Shown here piece after piece: positions 1 through 6,109 of a stretch of 11,300 nt of DNA (positions within the stretch are counted from its first letter, which is position 1; every line of letters starts with the position of its first letter). A program made the translations under genes and the position numbers. The notes below the pieces were generated by a model that did not search any database, was not told the DNA's origin, and was given only the letters and a program-made list of their open reading frames with translations. The DNA comes from Methanospirillum hungatei (GTDB lineage Archaea > Halobacteriota > Methanomicrobia > Methanomicrobiales > Methanospirillaceae). Location: NCBI RefSeq assembly GCF_020216685.1, contig NZ_JAIWNS010000173.1, positions 1 to 11,300 on the forward strand. The letters are read 5' to 3'.

Positions 1-1
1 T

Positions 2-718
2 GAAATTTGGGAAACTACCGTCGAGGTATGTACTGAGTCAAGGATAATCTTCACTCTGAATGGCGGCATCATTGGTGATCTCTCGATAACCCCGCTTGAC
101 CTTGAAGCCTTTGCCATTGGGTATCTTATTTGTGAAGGTTATATCTGTTCCAGTGAAGAGATTCAGGAGATTACAATCAGTCTTCCGAATATCTCCGTGA
201 GAACCGGGACTGGTTCTGTGCCATCCGGTAAATTTTCTAAAAACAGTTCTGGGGGATCTTGTCGTGATCTGCTCCCCGGAGGGATGCAAAACCCTCTTCC
301 TGACGGTTTTACTATGAGTGCAAAGACCATCCTGGATTCCATGGATAAAGTCAATGAATACTCAGTTATCTGGAAACGGACCGGCGGTATGCATTGCAGC
401 CTTATTATCGATGAGGAGGGAACCGTTGTCAGTGGAGTTGAAGATATGGGCAGGCACACAACGGTGGACAAAGCGGTCGGATTGGCTATTTTAAAAGGGG
501 CGGATCTCTCCCGGTGTTACCTGGTCTGTTCAGGAAGACTCCCGGTTGATATGGTTGCAAAAGCATACCGTGCAGGAATTCCAGTGATGATATCGAATAA
601 TGCGGCATTCGCCGGAGGAATAGAGTTTGCAAAGATAGTAAACATGACTCTGGCCGGGTTTGTCAGGCCGCCCAATATGACGATATATACGGGATATCAG
701 CGGATATTATTCTCGTAA
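2..718 (+). CDS. fdhD: FdhD, formate dehydrogenase sulfurtransferase (5' end cut by window edge)
   Basis: FdhD passes sulfur from a cysteine desulfurase to the molybdenum/tungsten bis-pterin cofactor, which formate dehydrogenase needs for activity; it is cytoplasmic. Reading from base 2, about 238 residues are present and only the N-terminus is missing. The family pattern is clear: NGG then TPLDLEAFAIGYLICEGYI near the start, TGGMHCSL and MGRHTTVDKAVG in the middle, and SGRLPVDMVAKAYRAGIPV followed by a C-terminal LAGFVRPPNMTIYTGYQRI. The mobile loop that carries the CxxC pair in E. coli FdhD reads SSGGSCRDLL here, so only one cysteine is visible. The frame ends at TAA 716-718. A 204-base gap with its own promoter precedes modA, so fdhD is probably transcribed separately although it shares the molybdenum theme. 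Family assignment is firm; dependence on the single cysteine is inference. Confidence 0.93.
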   Translation, partial: EIWETTVEVCTESRIIFTLNGGIIGDLSITPLDLEAFAIGYLICEGYICSSEEIQEITISLPNISVRTGTGSVPSGKFSKNSSGGSCRDLLPGGMQNPLPDGFTMSAKTILDSMDKVNEYSVIWKRTGGMHCSLIIDEEGTVVSGVEDMGRHTTVDKAVGLAILKGADLSRCYLVCSGRLPVDMVAKAYRAGIPVMISNNAAFAGGIEFAKIVNMTLAGFVRPPNMTIYTGYQRILFS

Positions 719-793
719 TTTCTGGAATGGAATAAGAAGAAAACACCTTAAGAATCTATTTCCAATTCGGTTTTTGTCAGAGTGTACCTATGT

Positions 794-825
794 ATGTTGA
801 AATTATCTACTCATGTTTGAAATTG
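794..825. repeat. Short direct repeat upstream of the modA promoter
   Basis: ATGTTGAAATT at 794-804 recurs as ATGTTTGAAATT at 813-824, differing by one extra T, with starts 19 bases apart. The pair lies about 55-85 bases upstream of the predicted modA TATA box. Near-identical copies spaced by roughly two helical turns could be a regulator binding site, for example for molybdate-dependent control. No known operator consensus matches, so this is only a candidate. Confidence 0.25.
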
Positions 826-871
826 CCATTTTATGTATATTTATCCATTTAATTTAACAAATAATTAAAAT

Positions 872-914
872 AAAATAGTTTAATAAATATGAGATCGTAC
901 TTAGGTATTCGGAG
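872..914 (+). promoter_or_regulatory. Predicted archaeal promoter and ribosome binding site of modABC
   Basis: In a very AT-rich stretch, TTTAATAAATAT (879-890) is a plausible archaeal TATA box, preceded by purine-rich AAAATAG as a possible BRE. Transcription would start about 25 bases downstream, near 905-910, leaving a very short leader. GGAG at 911-914, eight bases before the ATG at 923, is the likely ribosome binding site. The region is so AT-rich that the exact TATA position is uncertain. Confidence 0.45.
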
Positions 915-922
915 TGTGATTC

Positions 923-1729
923 ATGAAAACAACGCATTCATATGTATCACTAGGGCTGGCATTTCTGCTGGTCTTAGGTTTGATCTGTTCAGTTTCTGCT
1001 GCAGAAGCAGATGAAAAAGAAATAATAATCTTTGCCGCCGCATCTTTGACCGGTGCACTCGGTGACATGCAACCGATCTTTGAAACAGCACATCCGGGTG
1101 TAAAGGTTACCGCAAATTTCGACAGTTCGGCAACTCTTGAAACCCAGATCATGGAGGGTGCCTATGCAGATCTTTTCCTCCCGGCTAGTACCAAAAATAT
1201 GGATAACCTGCAAAAGGAAGGGATGATTGAAAACGACAGTGTTACTGAATATGCAACCAATAAACTTGCAATTATCGTCCCTGTTGGCAATCCGGCCAGA
1301 ATCAAGAACCTTGCAGATCTTGCAACCCCAGGTGTGAAGATTGTCAGTGAAACATCAGAAGTTCCAGTGCGAAAATACACCGAGCAGATGCTCAACAAGA
1401 CTCTGAACAGCACTGATCTTGGAAAGACCTTTGTTGATGGATTCAGGGCAAATATCATTTCAGAAGAGACAAATGTTGCAGGTGCAACCGCAAAAGTTGC
1501 CCTTGGTGAAGCGGATGCAGGAATTACCTACTACTCTGATGTTACTAGGGATCTTGCAAGCAAGATAACAATCATTGAGATTCCTGAAGAATTCAACATC
1601 GTTGCAATTTATAAATGCGGTATTCTCTCTGAATCAAACGAAAAGGAACTATCACAAGAGTACATGAAACTCCTTACTTCAGATGAAGGAAAGAATGTGC
1701 TGAAAAACTACAACTTCCTTCCCGCATAA
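923..1729 (+). CDS. modA: ModA, molybdate-binding protein of the ABC importer
   Basis: Extracytoplasmic solute-binding protein that captures molybdate (possibly tungstate) and delivers it to ModBC. The 268-residue product has a classical signal peptide (hydrophobic stretch about residues 8-25, cleavage probably after SAA near 25-27). There is no convincing lipobox at Cys22, so anchoring is unclear. The mature part shows the ModA signature FAAASLTGALGDM (37-49, oxyanion-contacting Ser41 likely), NFDSSATLETQI (65-76, Ser69 likely) and GAYADLFLPAS (79-89). It also has NVAGATAKVALGEADAGITYYSDV (184-207), which should carry the binding tyrosine. These features fit ModA better than the archaeal WtpA family. 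GGAG lies eight bases upstream of the ATG. The gene ends with three in-frame stops in a row (TAA TAG TAA, 1727-1735), 12 bases before modB. Metal preference cannot be read from sequence alone. Confidence 0.93.
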   Translation: MKTTHSYVSLGLAFLLVLGLICSVSAAEADEKEIIIFAAASLTGALGDMQPIFETAHPGVKVTANFDSSATLETQIMEGAYADLFLPASTKNMDNLQKEGMIENDSVTEYATNKLAIIVPVGNPARIKNLADLATPGVKIVSETSEVPVRKYTEQMLNKTLNSTDLGKTFVDGFRANIISEETNVAGATAKVALGEADAGITYYSDVTRDLASKITIIEIPEEFNIVAIYKCGILSESNEKELSQEYMKLLTSDEGKNVLKNYNFLPA

Positions 1730-1741
1730 TAGTAATGGAGT

Positions 1742-2554
1742 ATGAAATCAGGCTCATCATCTTCTTTTCGGGGAAGTAAAGGATTAATAATTCTCATTTT
1801 TGGCCTAATAGTCTTCATTACCATTCTCTTCTATACATTACCGCTCCTCTCACTCTTTCTGCGAATAACTCCTGAAGAATTTATTAACACAATTTATGAG
1901 CCAAATGTCCAAAGTGCGATTTTATTGTCATTAGTAACAGCAACTACAGCCACGGCGATTATTGTAATACTTGGGACGCCTTTGGCATTTCTGAATGCGA
2001 GGGTTGATTATTCTGGTAGAAAATTTGTCGAGACCCTCATAGACATCCCCATTGTTCTTCCTCCCTCGGTGGCAGGGCTGTCCCTCCTGGTTTTGCTTGG
2101 TAGACGCGGTCTATTAGGAAGTACGCTCAGTGAAATGGGAATCACCATTATATTCACCACACTTGCGGTAATTATCGCCCAGGTTTTTGTAGCCGGTCCA
2201 CTATACATCAGACAGGCGAAGAGTGCCTTTGCGATGGTGGATCCGGTATTCGAATCCGCTTCACGAACACTTGGCGCAGGTCCTATTATCACATTTATAA
2301 AAGTTACGGCTCCCCTTGCCCGTACCGGGTTGATTTCGGGCATTATTATCAGTTTTGCGCGTGCAATTGGAGAGTTCGGTGCAACTATCATGGTCGCAGG
2401 TAATTTACCTGGAAAAACACAGACAATGCCACTTGCCATTTATGGATTTATGCAAAGTAATCTGACTGCATCGATAGCGCTCTCAATCGTTCTTATTGCA
2501 ATATCCTTTGTTATTCTGGTTCTCATTCGTATCCTGTCCGGGAAGTCTGCCTGA
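1742..2554 (+). CDS. modB: ModB, molybdate ABC transporter permease
   Basis: Inner membrane permease that forms the molybdate channel with ModA outside and ModC inside. The 270 residues contain several hydrophobic membrane segments, at about 14-40, 57-84, 103-120, 133-152, 196-220 and 243-264. The cytoplasmic EAA coupling loop lies at about 171-191 (ESASRTLGAG...TAPLARTG), followed by the typical SFARAIGEFGATIMVAGN (204-221). IDIPIVLPPSVAGLSLL (100-116) is also characteristic of ModB/CysT-type permeases. GGAG sits only one base before the ATG, which is unusually close, so initiation probably depends on ribosomes ending at the modA triple stop. No better in-frame start is nearby. The stop overlaps the modC start by one base (TGATG, 2552-2556), typical of translational coupling. 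Confidence 0.93.
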   Translation: MKSGSSSSFRGSKGLIILIFGLIVFITILFYTLPLLSLFLRITPEEFINTIYEPNVQSAILLSLVTATTATAIIVILGTPLAFLNARVDYSGRKFVETLIDIPIVLPPSVAGLSLLVLLGRRGLLGSTLSEMGITIIFTTLAVIIAQVFVAGPLYIRQAKSAFAMVDPVFESASRTLGAGPIITFIKVTAPLARTGLISGIIISFARAIGEFGATIMVAGNLPGKTQTMPLAIYGFMQSNLTASIALSIVLIAISFVILVLIRILSGKSA

Positions 2555-3297
2555 TGCTTGAAGTACAATTAAAAAAGAGTCTTCGGGATTTTGACCTGGA
2601 TGTATCACTGAGTGTTCGTTCAGGTGAAGTTCTTGTTCTCCTCGGGGAGAATGGATCAGGGAAATCTACAACATTAAACCTTCTTGCAGGACTTCTAAAC
2701 CCTGATGAAGGAATAATATCCTTGAATGAGAGAATATTGTACTCCGGCTGTACGTCTGTAGAACTTCCTCCTGAAGACCGGAATATCGGATACGTATTCC
2801 AGAATTATGCTCTCTTTCCCCATATGTCTGCATTCGAGAATGTTGCATTTGGTCTTCGAAGACGCAGTATGGCATCCGTAGAGATCCACAAACGAGTTCA
2901 ACACATATTAGACGACCTGGGTGTCGGACATCTTATGTATGAACGAGTCACCAACCTTTCGGGAGGACAGAGACAGCGAGTGGCATTGGCTCGTGCCCTC
3001 GTTATTCAACCGGATCTCCTTCTTCTTGATGAACCACTTACTGCTCTTGACCGGCAGGCTCGAGAAAAAATCCGGATAGAACTCAGGGAAGAATTGGTGA
3101 AAAGCTGCAAACCATCAATCATCGTGACCCATTCACTAAAAGATGCAGAGATAATGGGTGATCGGGTGATAATCCTTGCTGAAGGGAAAATAATCTGGAC
3201 CGGACAACCGAATGAACTGGAGAAACATTCAGGATCTCCACAAGTCCGGTATATTTCTGATGAATATATCAGCTTTTCAAAGATTGCTATTGACTAG
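2554..3297 (+). CDS. modC: ModC, molybdate ABC transporter ATPase without a C-terminal Mop domain
   Basis: Cytoplasmic ATPase that powers molybdate import through ModB. In the 247-residue product the ABC motifs are complete: Walker A GENGSGKST (31-39), Q-loop VFQNYALFPH (Q83), signature LSGGQRQR (135-142), Walker B LLLLDEP (155-161) and H-loop His193 in VTHSLKDAE. E. coli ModC is about 350 residues because it carries a C-terminal molybdate-binding regulatory domain; here the protein ends soon after the ATPase core. A separate molbindin is encoded just downstream on the other strand. There is no strong ribosome binding site; the ATG overlaps the modB stop (TGATG). Assignment to ModC rather than another anion importer rests on the modAB neighbours as well as on sequence. 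Confidence 0.92.
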   Translation: MLEVQLKKSLRDFDLDVSLSVRSGEVLVLLGENGSGKSTTLNLLAGLLNPDEGIISLNERILYSGCTSVELPPEDRNIGYVFQNYALFPHMSAFENVAFGLRRRSMASVEIHKRVQHILDDLGVGHLMYERVTNLSGGQRQRVALARALVIQPDLLLLDEPLTALDRQAREKIRIELREELVKSCKPSIIVTHSLKDAEIMGDRVIILAEGKIIWTGQPNELEKHSGSPQVRYISDEYISFSKIAID

Positions 3298-3575
3298 GTG
3301 GTCTAATTCCCACTCATCATTATTTCAAGACATATGGAGGAGGAATGAAATATCTATCCTTATAGTCAGATTCAAGAGAGTTGCTCTGATACACAGGAGT
3401 CTTGGTGCAAGGGAAGAAATGGGTCTGGTTACCCGATATCTGTCCGAATATTTTTCGATTATTGAACCATAAACGGTACATCTGATATTGCCTGAATCGC
3501 ATCAGGTGTATACCTGTCAATCTCAACAAAAACAACAAATCATGGGTATTATCCATATGCGTTTGTACTCTCTCG
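3298..3575. other. Convergent modC/mop gap with possible coding remnants
   Basis: No intact gene is convincing here. GGAGGAGG at 3336-3343 sits just before ATG 3345 on the plus strand, but that frame stops after six codons. In another plus frame, bases 3380-3472 read like protein (VALIHRSLGAREEMGLVTRY and onward to TAA 3470-3472). On the minus strand, in frame with mop but beyond three stops, 3459-3539 encodes FVVFVEIDRYTPDAIQAISD and a few more residues without a start codon. These could be decayed gene ends or chance. Neither product is recognised. Confidence 0.25.
3525..3541 (-). terminator. Possible U-rich terminator downstream of mop
   Basis: On the minus strand, about 35-50 bases past the mop stop, the transcript would contain a U-rich run (TTTGTTGTTTTTGTTG). 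Archaeal termination commonly uses such U-tracts without a stem-loop. There is no strong hairpin, so this rests on base composition and position only. Confidence 0.3.
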
Positions 3576-3785
3576 TTATTCAACAGCAATCATTACTTCG
3601 GAAGACTTGATTAATGCCCATGCAATTTTTCCTTCTTTCAGTTCGAGATTCTCAACCGCATGGGTGGTAATAACTGAGGTAAGGAGAACCCCATTCCCAA
3701 TATCGAGAATAACCTCGCTGTTAACCGTGCCTTTCGTTATGGACTTAATGGTCCCTTTGATAGAATTACGTGCACTGATTCTCAT
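3576..3785 (-). CDS. mop: Free-standing molbindin (Mop/TOBE domain), molybdate-binding protein
   Basis: Molbindins are small cytoplasmic proteins that assemble into rings and bind molybdate or tungstate for storage or metal homeostasis. The 69 residues match a single Mop domain from end to end: MRISARNSIKGTI at the start (canonical xxSARNxxxGxV), TKGTVNSEVILDIGNG in the middle, then TSVITTHAVENLELKEGK and a closing ALIKSSEVMIAVE. Length is normal for a one-domain molbindin. It is convergent with modC, whose product lacks this domain, so sensing and import functions that are fused in bacterial ModC are split here. It lies 85 bases after the small gene at 3871-4143 on the same strand. No clear TATA box is seen in that gap, so it may be read through from upstream. 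Only a weak AGAGAG precedes the ATG. Confidence 0.9.
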   Translation of the reverse strand: MRISARNSIKGTIKSITKGTVNSEVILDIGNGVLLTSVITTHAVENLELKEGKIAWALIKSSEVMIAVE

Positions 3786-3870
3786 TTTCTCTCTTGATTT
3801 TTTGATGACGATGACACGTGGTGATTATTTCAATCCCCACACTGTAAATCTAGCATTCCATCGAAATGAC

Positions 3871-4143
3871 TTATCCCTGAATCAGTTCCATTGCAAGATC
3901 ATATGGATTTTTGGGGCGTTCGCTCCCGTTTTTATTAGTGAAAAACGTATGAGGATGAATTTCTTTCATCTGCTCAAGGGTAAGCTTCCCAACAATCCCC
4001 CTGGCAACATCCTCAGCATCCTTGGATTTTCCAGGGAATTTCAGGATATATCCCATCCTGATATGCATAATCATTGCATTACGAAGTTCTTCGTCGCTCA
4101 GTCGGTCAAATGGAGTGAATTTCTCAATTTTATGTCTGCTCAT
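3871..4143 (-). CDS. Small conserved-looking protein of unknown function, partner of the methyltransferase
   Basis: I do not recognise this protein. From ATG 4143 it has 90 residues (MSRHKIEKFTPFDRLSDEEL at the start), charged and probably mostly helical, with no cysteine, signal peptide or membrane segment. A HPHTFF stretch lies in the second half and PKNPYDLAMELIQG closes the protein. An in-frame ATG at 4158 would add five residues and leave only three bases after the methyltransferase stop. I prefer 4143 because GGAGAT lies nine bases upstream of it, whereas nothing like a ribosome binding site precedes 4158. The tight spacing shows co-transcription with the methyltransferase gene, suggesting a shared task or complex. 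The opposite strand is also open over 3607-4191, but that frame lacks gene character. The coding call is good; the function is open. Confidence 0.75.
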   Translation of the reverse strand: MSRHKIEKFTPFDRLSDEELRNAMIMHIRMGYILKFPGKSKDAEDVARGIVGKLTLEQMKEIHPHTFFTNKNGSERPKNPYDLAMELIQG

Positions 4144-4161
4144 ACCAGATATCTCCATATA

Positions 4162-5184
4162 TTACTTTTTTTCTGCCATGTGAATTGTTGATTCCCCATA
4201 CCGGGACCTTATGGCTCCAGCCTGAAGAATGGGAAGATTGTGTTTCAAACACAAAGATTCAAAAAGTTCCTTATCCGGCAGTTCATGGTAATGGTTGTGG
4301 ATGGCAAGTTCCAGTTCATATAATCCCTGCATACCAGTACCAATAGGCGGCCGTGAGAACCAGTGATTAGAGATTAAAAGTCCATTCGGCGTCAGAATAG
4401 ATGACACCTTTGAGAGAACATCATCAAGTCTGTCAATCATACTATAGAGAGCATGAGCGATGAGAATTATATCACATCCCTGATCGGTGTATACAGATAA
4501 ATCGCCAGGTAGAACACGGATACGGTCCTCCATACCAAAACGAACAACATACTCTTTGGCAACCGAGGGGTCAGCAGATCCGGTCAGAACAGTTGCTGTC
4601 ATCTGCGGATTATTCTGGCAGGCCGCAATGGCATACAGACCATGTCCTCCATTCATTTCCAGGAATTTTTTTGCATCCGAAAACCTATCCCATGTCTTCA
4701 GTACATTTGTCACACTCTGAATCGTTCCGCGGAGAGCATGATTTGCTTCTGATCGAACTGCCTGGAGAGAAGACGTATCAAATGTCGTTTTCTGTTCAGG
4801 CTTTGTCAGATACACAGCAAGATCCTTCCATGGTGAATCGTCTGCCGGGAGATTTATGATATAGTCCCCCTGGTAAAAAGGACTGTTTCTGACGAAATTC
4901 ATCCGGGCAGCAGGAGATATCGAGAACTCAACCCCTGCTTTTCTGACCATATCAAGGTAATAGAGCATACCAAGAAGACTGGTTACATATTCCGCCCGGA
5001 TTCCGGTTCCTGTAGCCAATTTTTCAGGAGTTGCCGGTCCGTTTTCTGCAAGCCATGAAAACAGGTCAAGTTTTAAAGCAGCATTCACGACCATAAATTC
5101 TTTGAACACCTGCACCAGGTCATCTACAATCTCAATAACCGGCAGGTCAGGAATTTTCAGGATCTCGTGTATCTCATCACTCAT
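4162..5184 (-). CDS. SAM-dependent methyltransferase, O-methyltransferase-like with N-terminal winged-helix dimerisation domain
   Basis: The 340-residue product has the two-domain plan of the acetylserotonin/hydroxyneurosporene O-methyltransferase superfamily. A winged-helix dimerisation domain spans about 20-90 (FMVVNAALKLDLFSWLAENG, LGMLYYLDMVRK) and a Rossmann methyltransferase domain about 155-335. SAM motif I is FLEMNGGHGLYAIAA (174-188). The usual DxGGGxG appears as ExNGGHG, so the acidic residue and the first glycine are altered but the rest is kept. AKEYVVRFGMEDRIRVLPGD (209-228) and DIILIAHALYSM (238-249) are typical of the later motifs, and SSILTPNGLLISNHWF (261-276) is the usual strand 5 region. 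The substrate cannot be told. The gene lies 110 bases after fmdC with its own promoter and leads an operon with the small gene at 3871-4143. A GTGAT element precedes the ATG. A role in methanogen cofactor or metal-pterin metabolism is only a contextual guess. Confidence 0.85.
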   Translation of the reverse strand: MSDEIHEILKIPDLPVIEIVDDLVQVFKEFMVVNAALKLDLFSWLAENGPATPEKLATGTGIRAEYVTSLLGMLYYLDMVRKAGVEFSISPAARMNFVRNSPFYQGDYIINLPADDSPWKDLAVYLTKPEQKTTFDTSSLQAVRSEANHALRGTIQSVTNVLKTWDRFSDAKKFLEMNGGHGLYAIAACQNNPQMTATVLTGSADPSVAKEYVVRFGMEDRIRVLPGDLSVYTDQGCDIILIAHALYSMIDRLDDVLSKVSSILTPNGLLISNHWFSRPPIGTGMQGLYELELAIHNHYHELPDKELFESLCLKHNLPILQAGAIRSRYGESTIHMAEKK

Positions 5185-5241
5185 GGTGTATCACATTATT
5201 GAACTTTCAAGAAATAAAAAATATTTTATTTAACACTCTGA

Positions 5242-5275
5242 TTCTGCAGAAATAAATAATTATAGGAATATATAA
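5242..5275 (-). promoter_or_regulatory. Predicted promoter of the methyltransferase operon with palindrome at the start point
   Basis: On the minus strand TTATATATT (5275-5267) is close to the archaeal TATA consensus. A start about 25 bases downstream would fall near 5246, inside the perfect 10-base palindrome TTCTGCAGAA (5242-5251). A dimeric repressor bound there would block initiation. The predicted leader to the ATG at 5184 is about 60 bases. A second AT-rich stretch nearer the gene (about 5219-5232) is an alternative TATA region. Confidence 0.45.
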
Positions 5276-5283
5276 GGTAGATA

Positions 5284-5292
5284 CATAAAAAA
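5284..5292 (-). terminator. Possible U-tract terminator after fmdC
   Basis: Directly after the fmdC stop (5297-5295) the minus-strand transcript would read ACTTTTTTATG, a run of six U. This is a common archaeal termination signal and would separate the fmd operon from the methyltransferase operon, whose TATA box lies just downstream. Confidence 0.35.
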
Positions 5293-5294
5293 GT

Positions 5295-6095
5295 TTATTT
5301 TTTAAGGAAAATATTCCCGTAAATAATTTCACCTTTCTTCTTTTCCTTTCGCTCACCAAGGTCTCCGATGAATTGATCAAAGGTATAGGTTACGCCATCG
5401 ACTTCTTTTTCAACGGTTGCAACTTTCTTAAAACCAGGAAGTGGGTAAAGCAGATTACCAAGGATGTATGCATCTCCCTTAACCATCTGGCCACCGACAC
5501 GACCCTCGACATCACCCTTGATGATGACGGTGCCTCCTTCTGCATGGGTGAGGACATGGATGAATGCATCACCTTCGATGATGATGGTCCCGCCGGTCAT
5601 GGCAGTGCCAATATCATTTCCAGCTTTTCCTTTTACCCTGATAAGCCCACCACTCATACCACGCCAGTCTCCACGATAAGCACTGCCAACATGGTTCTGT
5701 GCATCGCCTTCAATCAGGATCTCTCCACCTTCCATGGCGATACCAAGAAAACTGTCTGCATTACCTTTCACAGTGATCTTACCGCCTTTCATCCAGCCAC
5801 CGATATACATATCAGCATCGCTGTTAATGATGATCTCACCTGCAGTCATCTGCTGTCCAAATCGCTTCATCCGGCGCACATTTCCGTTTACCACGATCTT
5901 CGTATCAGCAGCGGTTTCACCGGCCTTTCCTTCAAATTTAAAAAAATCTCCAAGTTTCCACTGAATCTTTCCTTCATGTGCCGGAAGATCTGCAATCTCT
6001 GCAAGGCTTTTTCCTGCAAATAAGTCCGGAGTGACACTATAGCATTCAAGGAATAATTCAGGCTCCTGTACAAGAGTCATTGTTATGGTTTCCAT
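5295..6095 (-). CDS. fmdC: Formylmethanofuran dehydrogenase subunit C
   Basis: Subunit C of the complex that reduces CO2 to formate and condenses it with methanofuran, the first step of methanogenesis from CO2. It is a structural subunit related to the glutamate synthase alpha C-terminal domain and folds as a beta-helix that packs on subunit A. In the 266 residues the helix repeats are plain from about 84 to 213: MTAGEIIINSDADMYIGGWM, MKGGKITVKGNADSFLGIAM, MEGGEILIEGDAQNHVGSAY and further turns of the pattern GGxIxIxGDAxxxxGxxM. The length is normal for FwdC/FmdC. AAGGAGGA sits eight bases before the ATG, the strongest ribosome binding site of the operon, and the gene starts 14 bases after the fmdA stop. 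It is the last gene of the operon. Whether the enzyme uses molybdenum (Fmd) or tungsten (Fwd) cannot be decided from this subunit. Confidence 0.95.
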   Translation of the reverse strand: METITMTLVQEPELFLECYSVTPDLFAGKSLAEIADLPAHEGKIQWKLGDFFKFEGKAGETAADTKIVVNGNVRRMKRFGQQMTAGEIIINSDADMYIGGWMKGGKITVKGNADSFLGIAMEGGEILIEGDAQNHVGSAYRGDWRGMSGGLIRVKGKAGNDIGTAMTGGTIIIEGDAFIHVLTHAEGGTVIIKGDVEGRVGGQMVKGDAYILGNLLYPLPGFKKVATVEKEVDGVTYTFDQFIGDLGERKEKKKGEIIYGNIFLKK

Positions 6096-6109
6096 TCTTC
6101 ATTCCTCCT

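Noticed and set aside
3320..3589. Minus-strand frame of 89 codons overlapping the end of mop
   Set aside because: The composition is not protein-like, it overlaps mop in another frame and no ribosome binding site is seen.
3607..4191. Open frame of 194 codons on the plus strand
   Set aside because: It lies opposite mop and the small gene at 3871-4143, both better coding candidates, and has no ribosome binding site or recognisable motif.
778..5241. Eight-base motif CAGAGTGT upstream of both modA and the methyltransferase gene
   Set aside because: An eight-base match between two gaps of this size is expected by chance fairly often, and its distance to the genes differs.
5373..6023. Open frame of 216 codons on the plus strand
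   Set aside because: It is antisense to fmdC, whose repeat composition keeps the opposite strand open; its translation has no family character.
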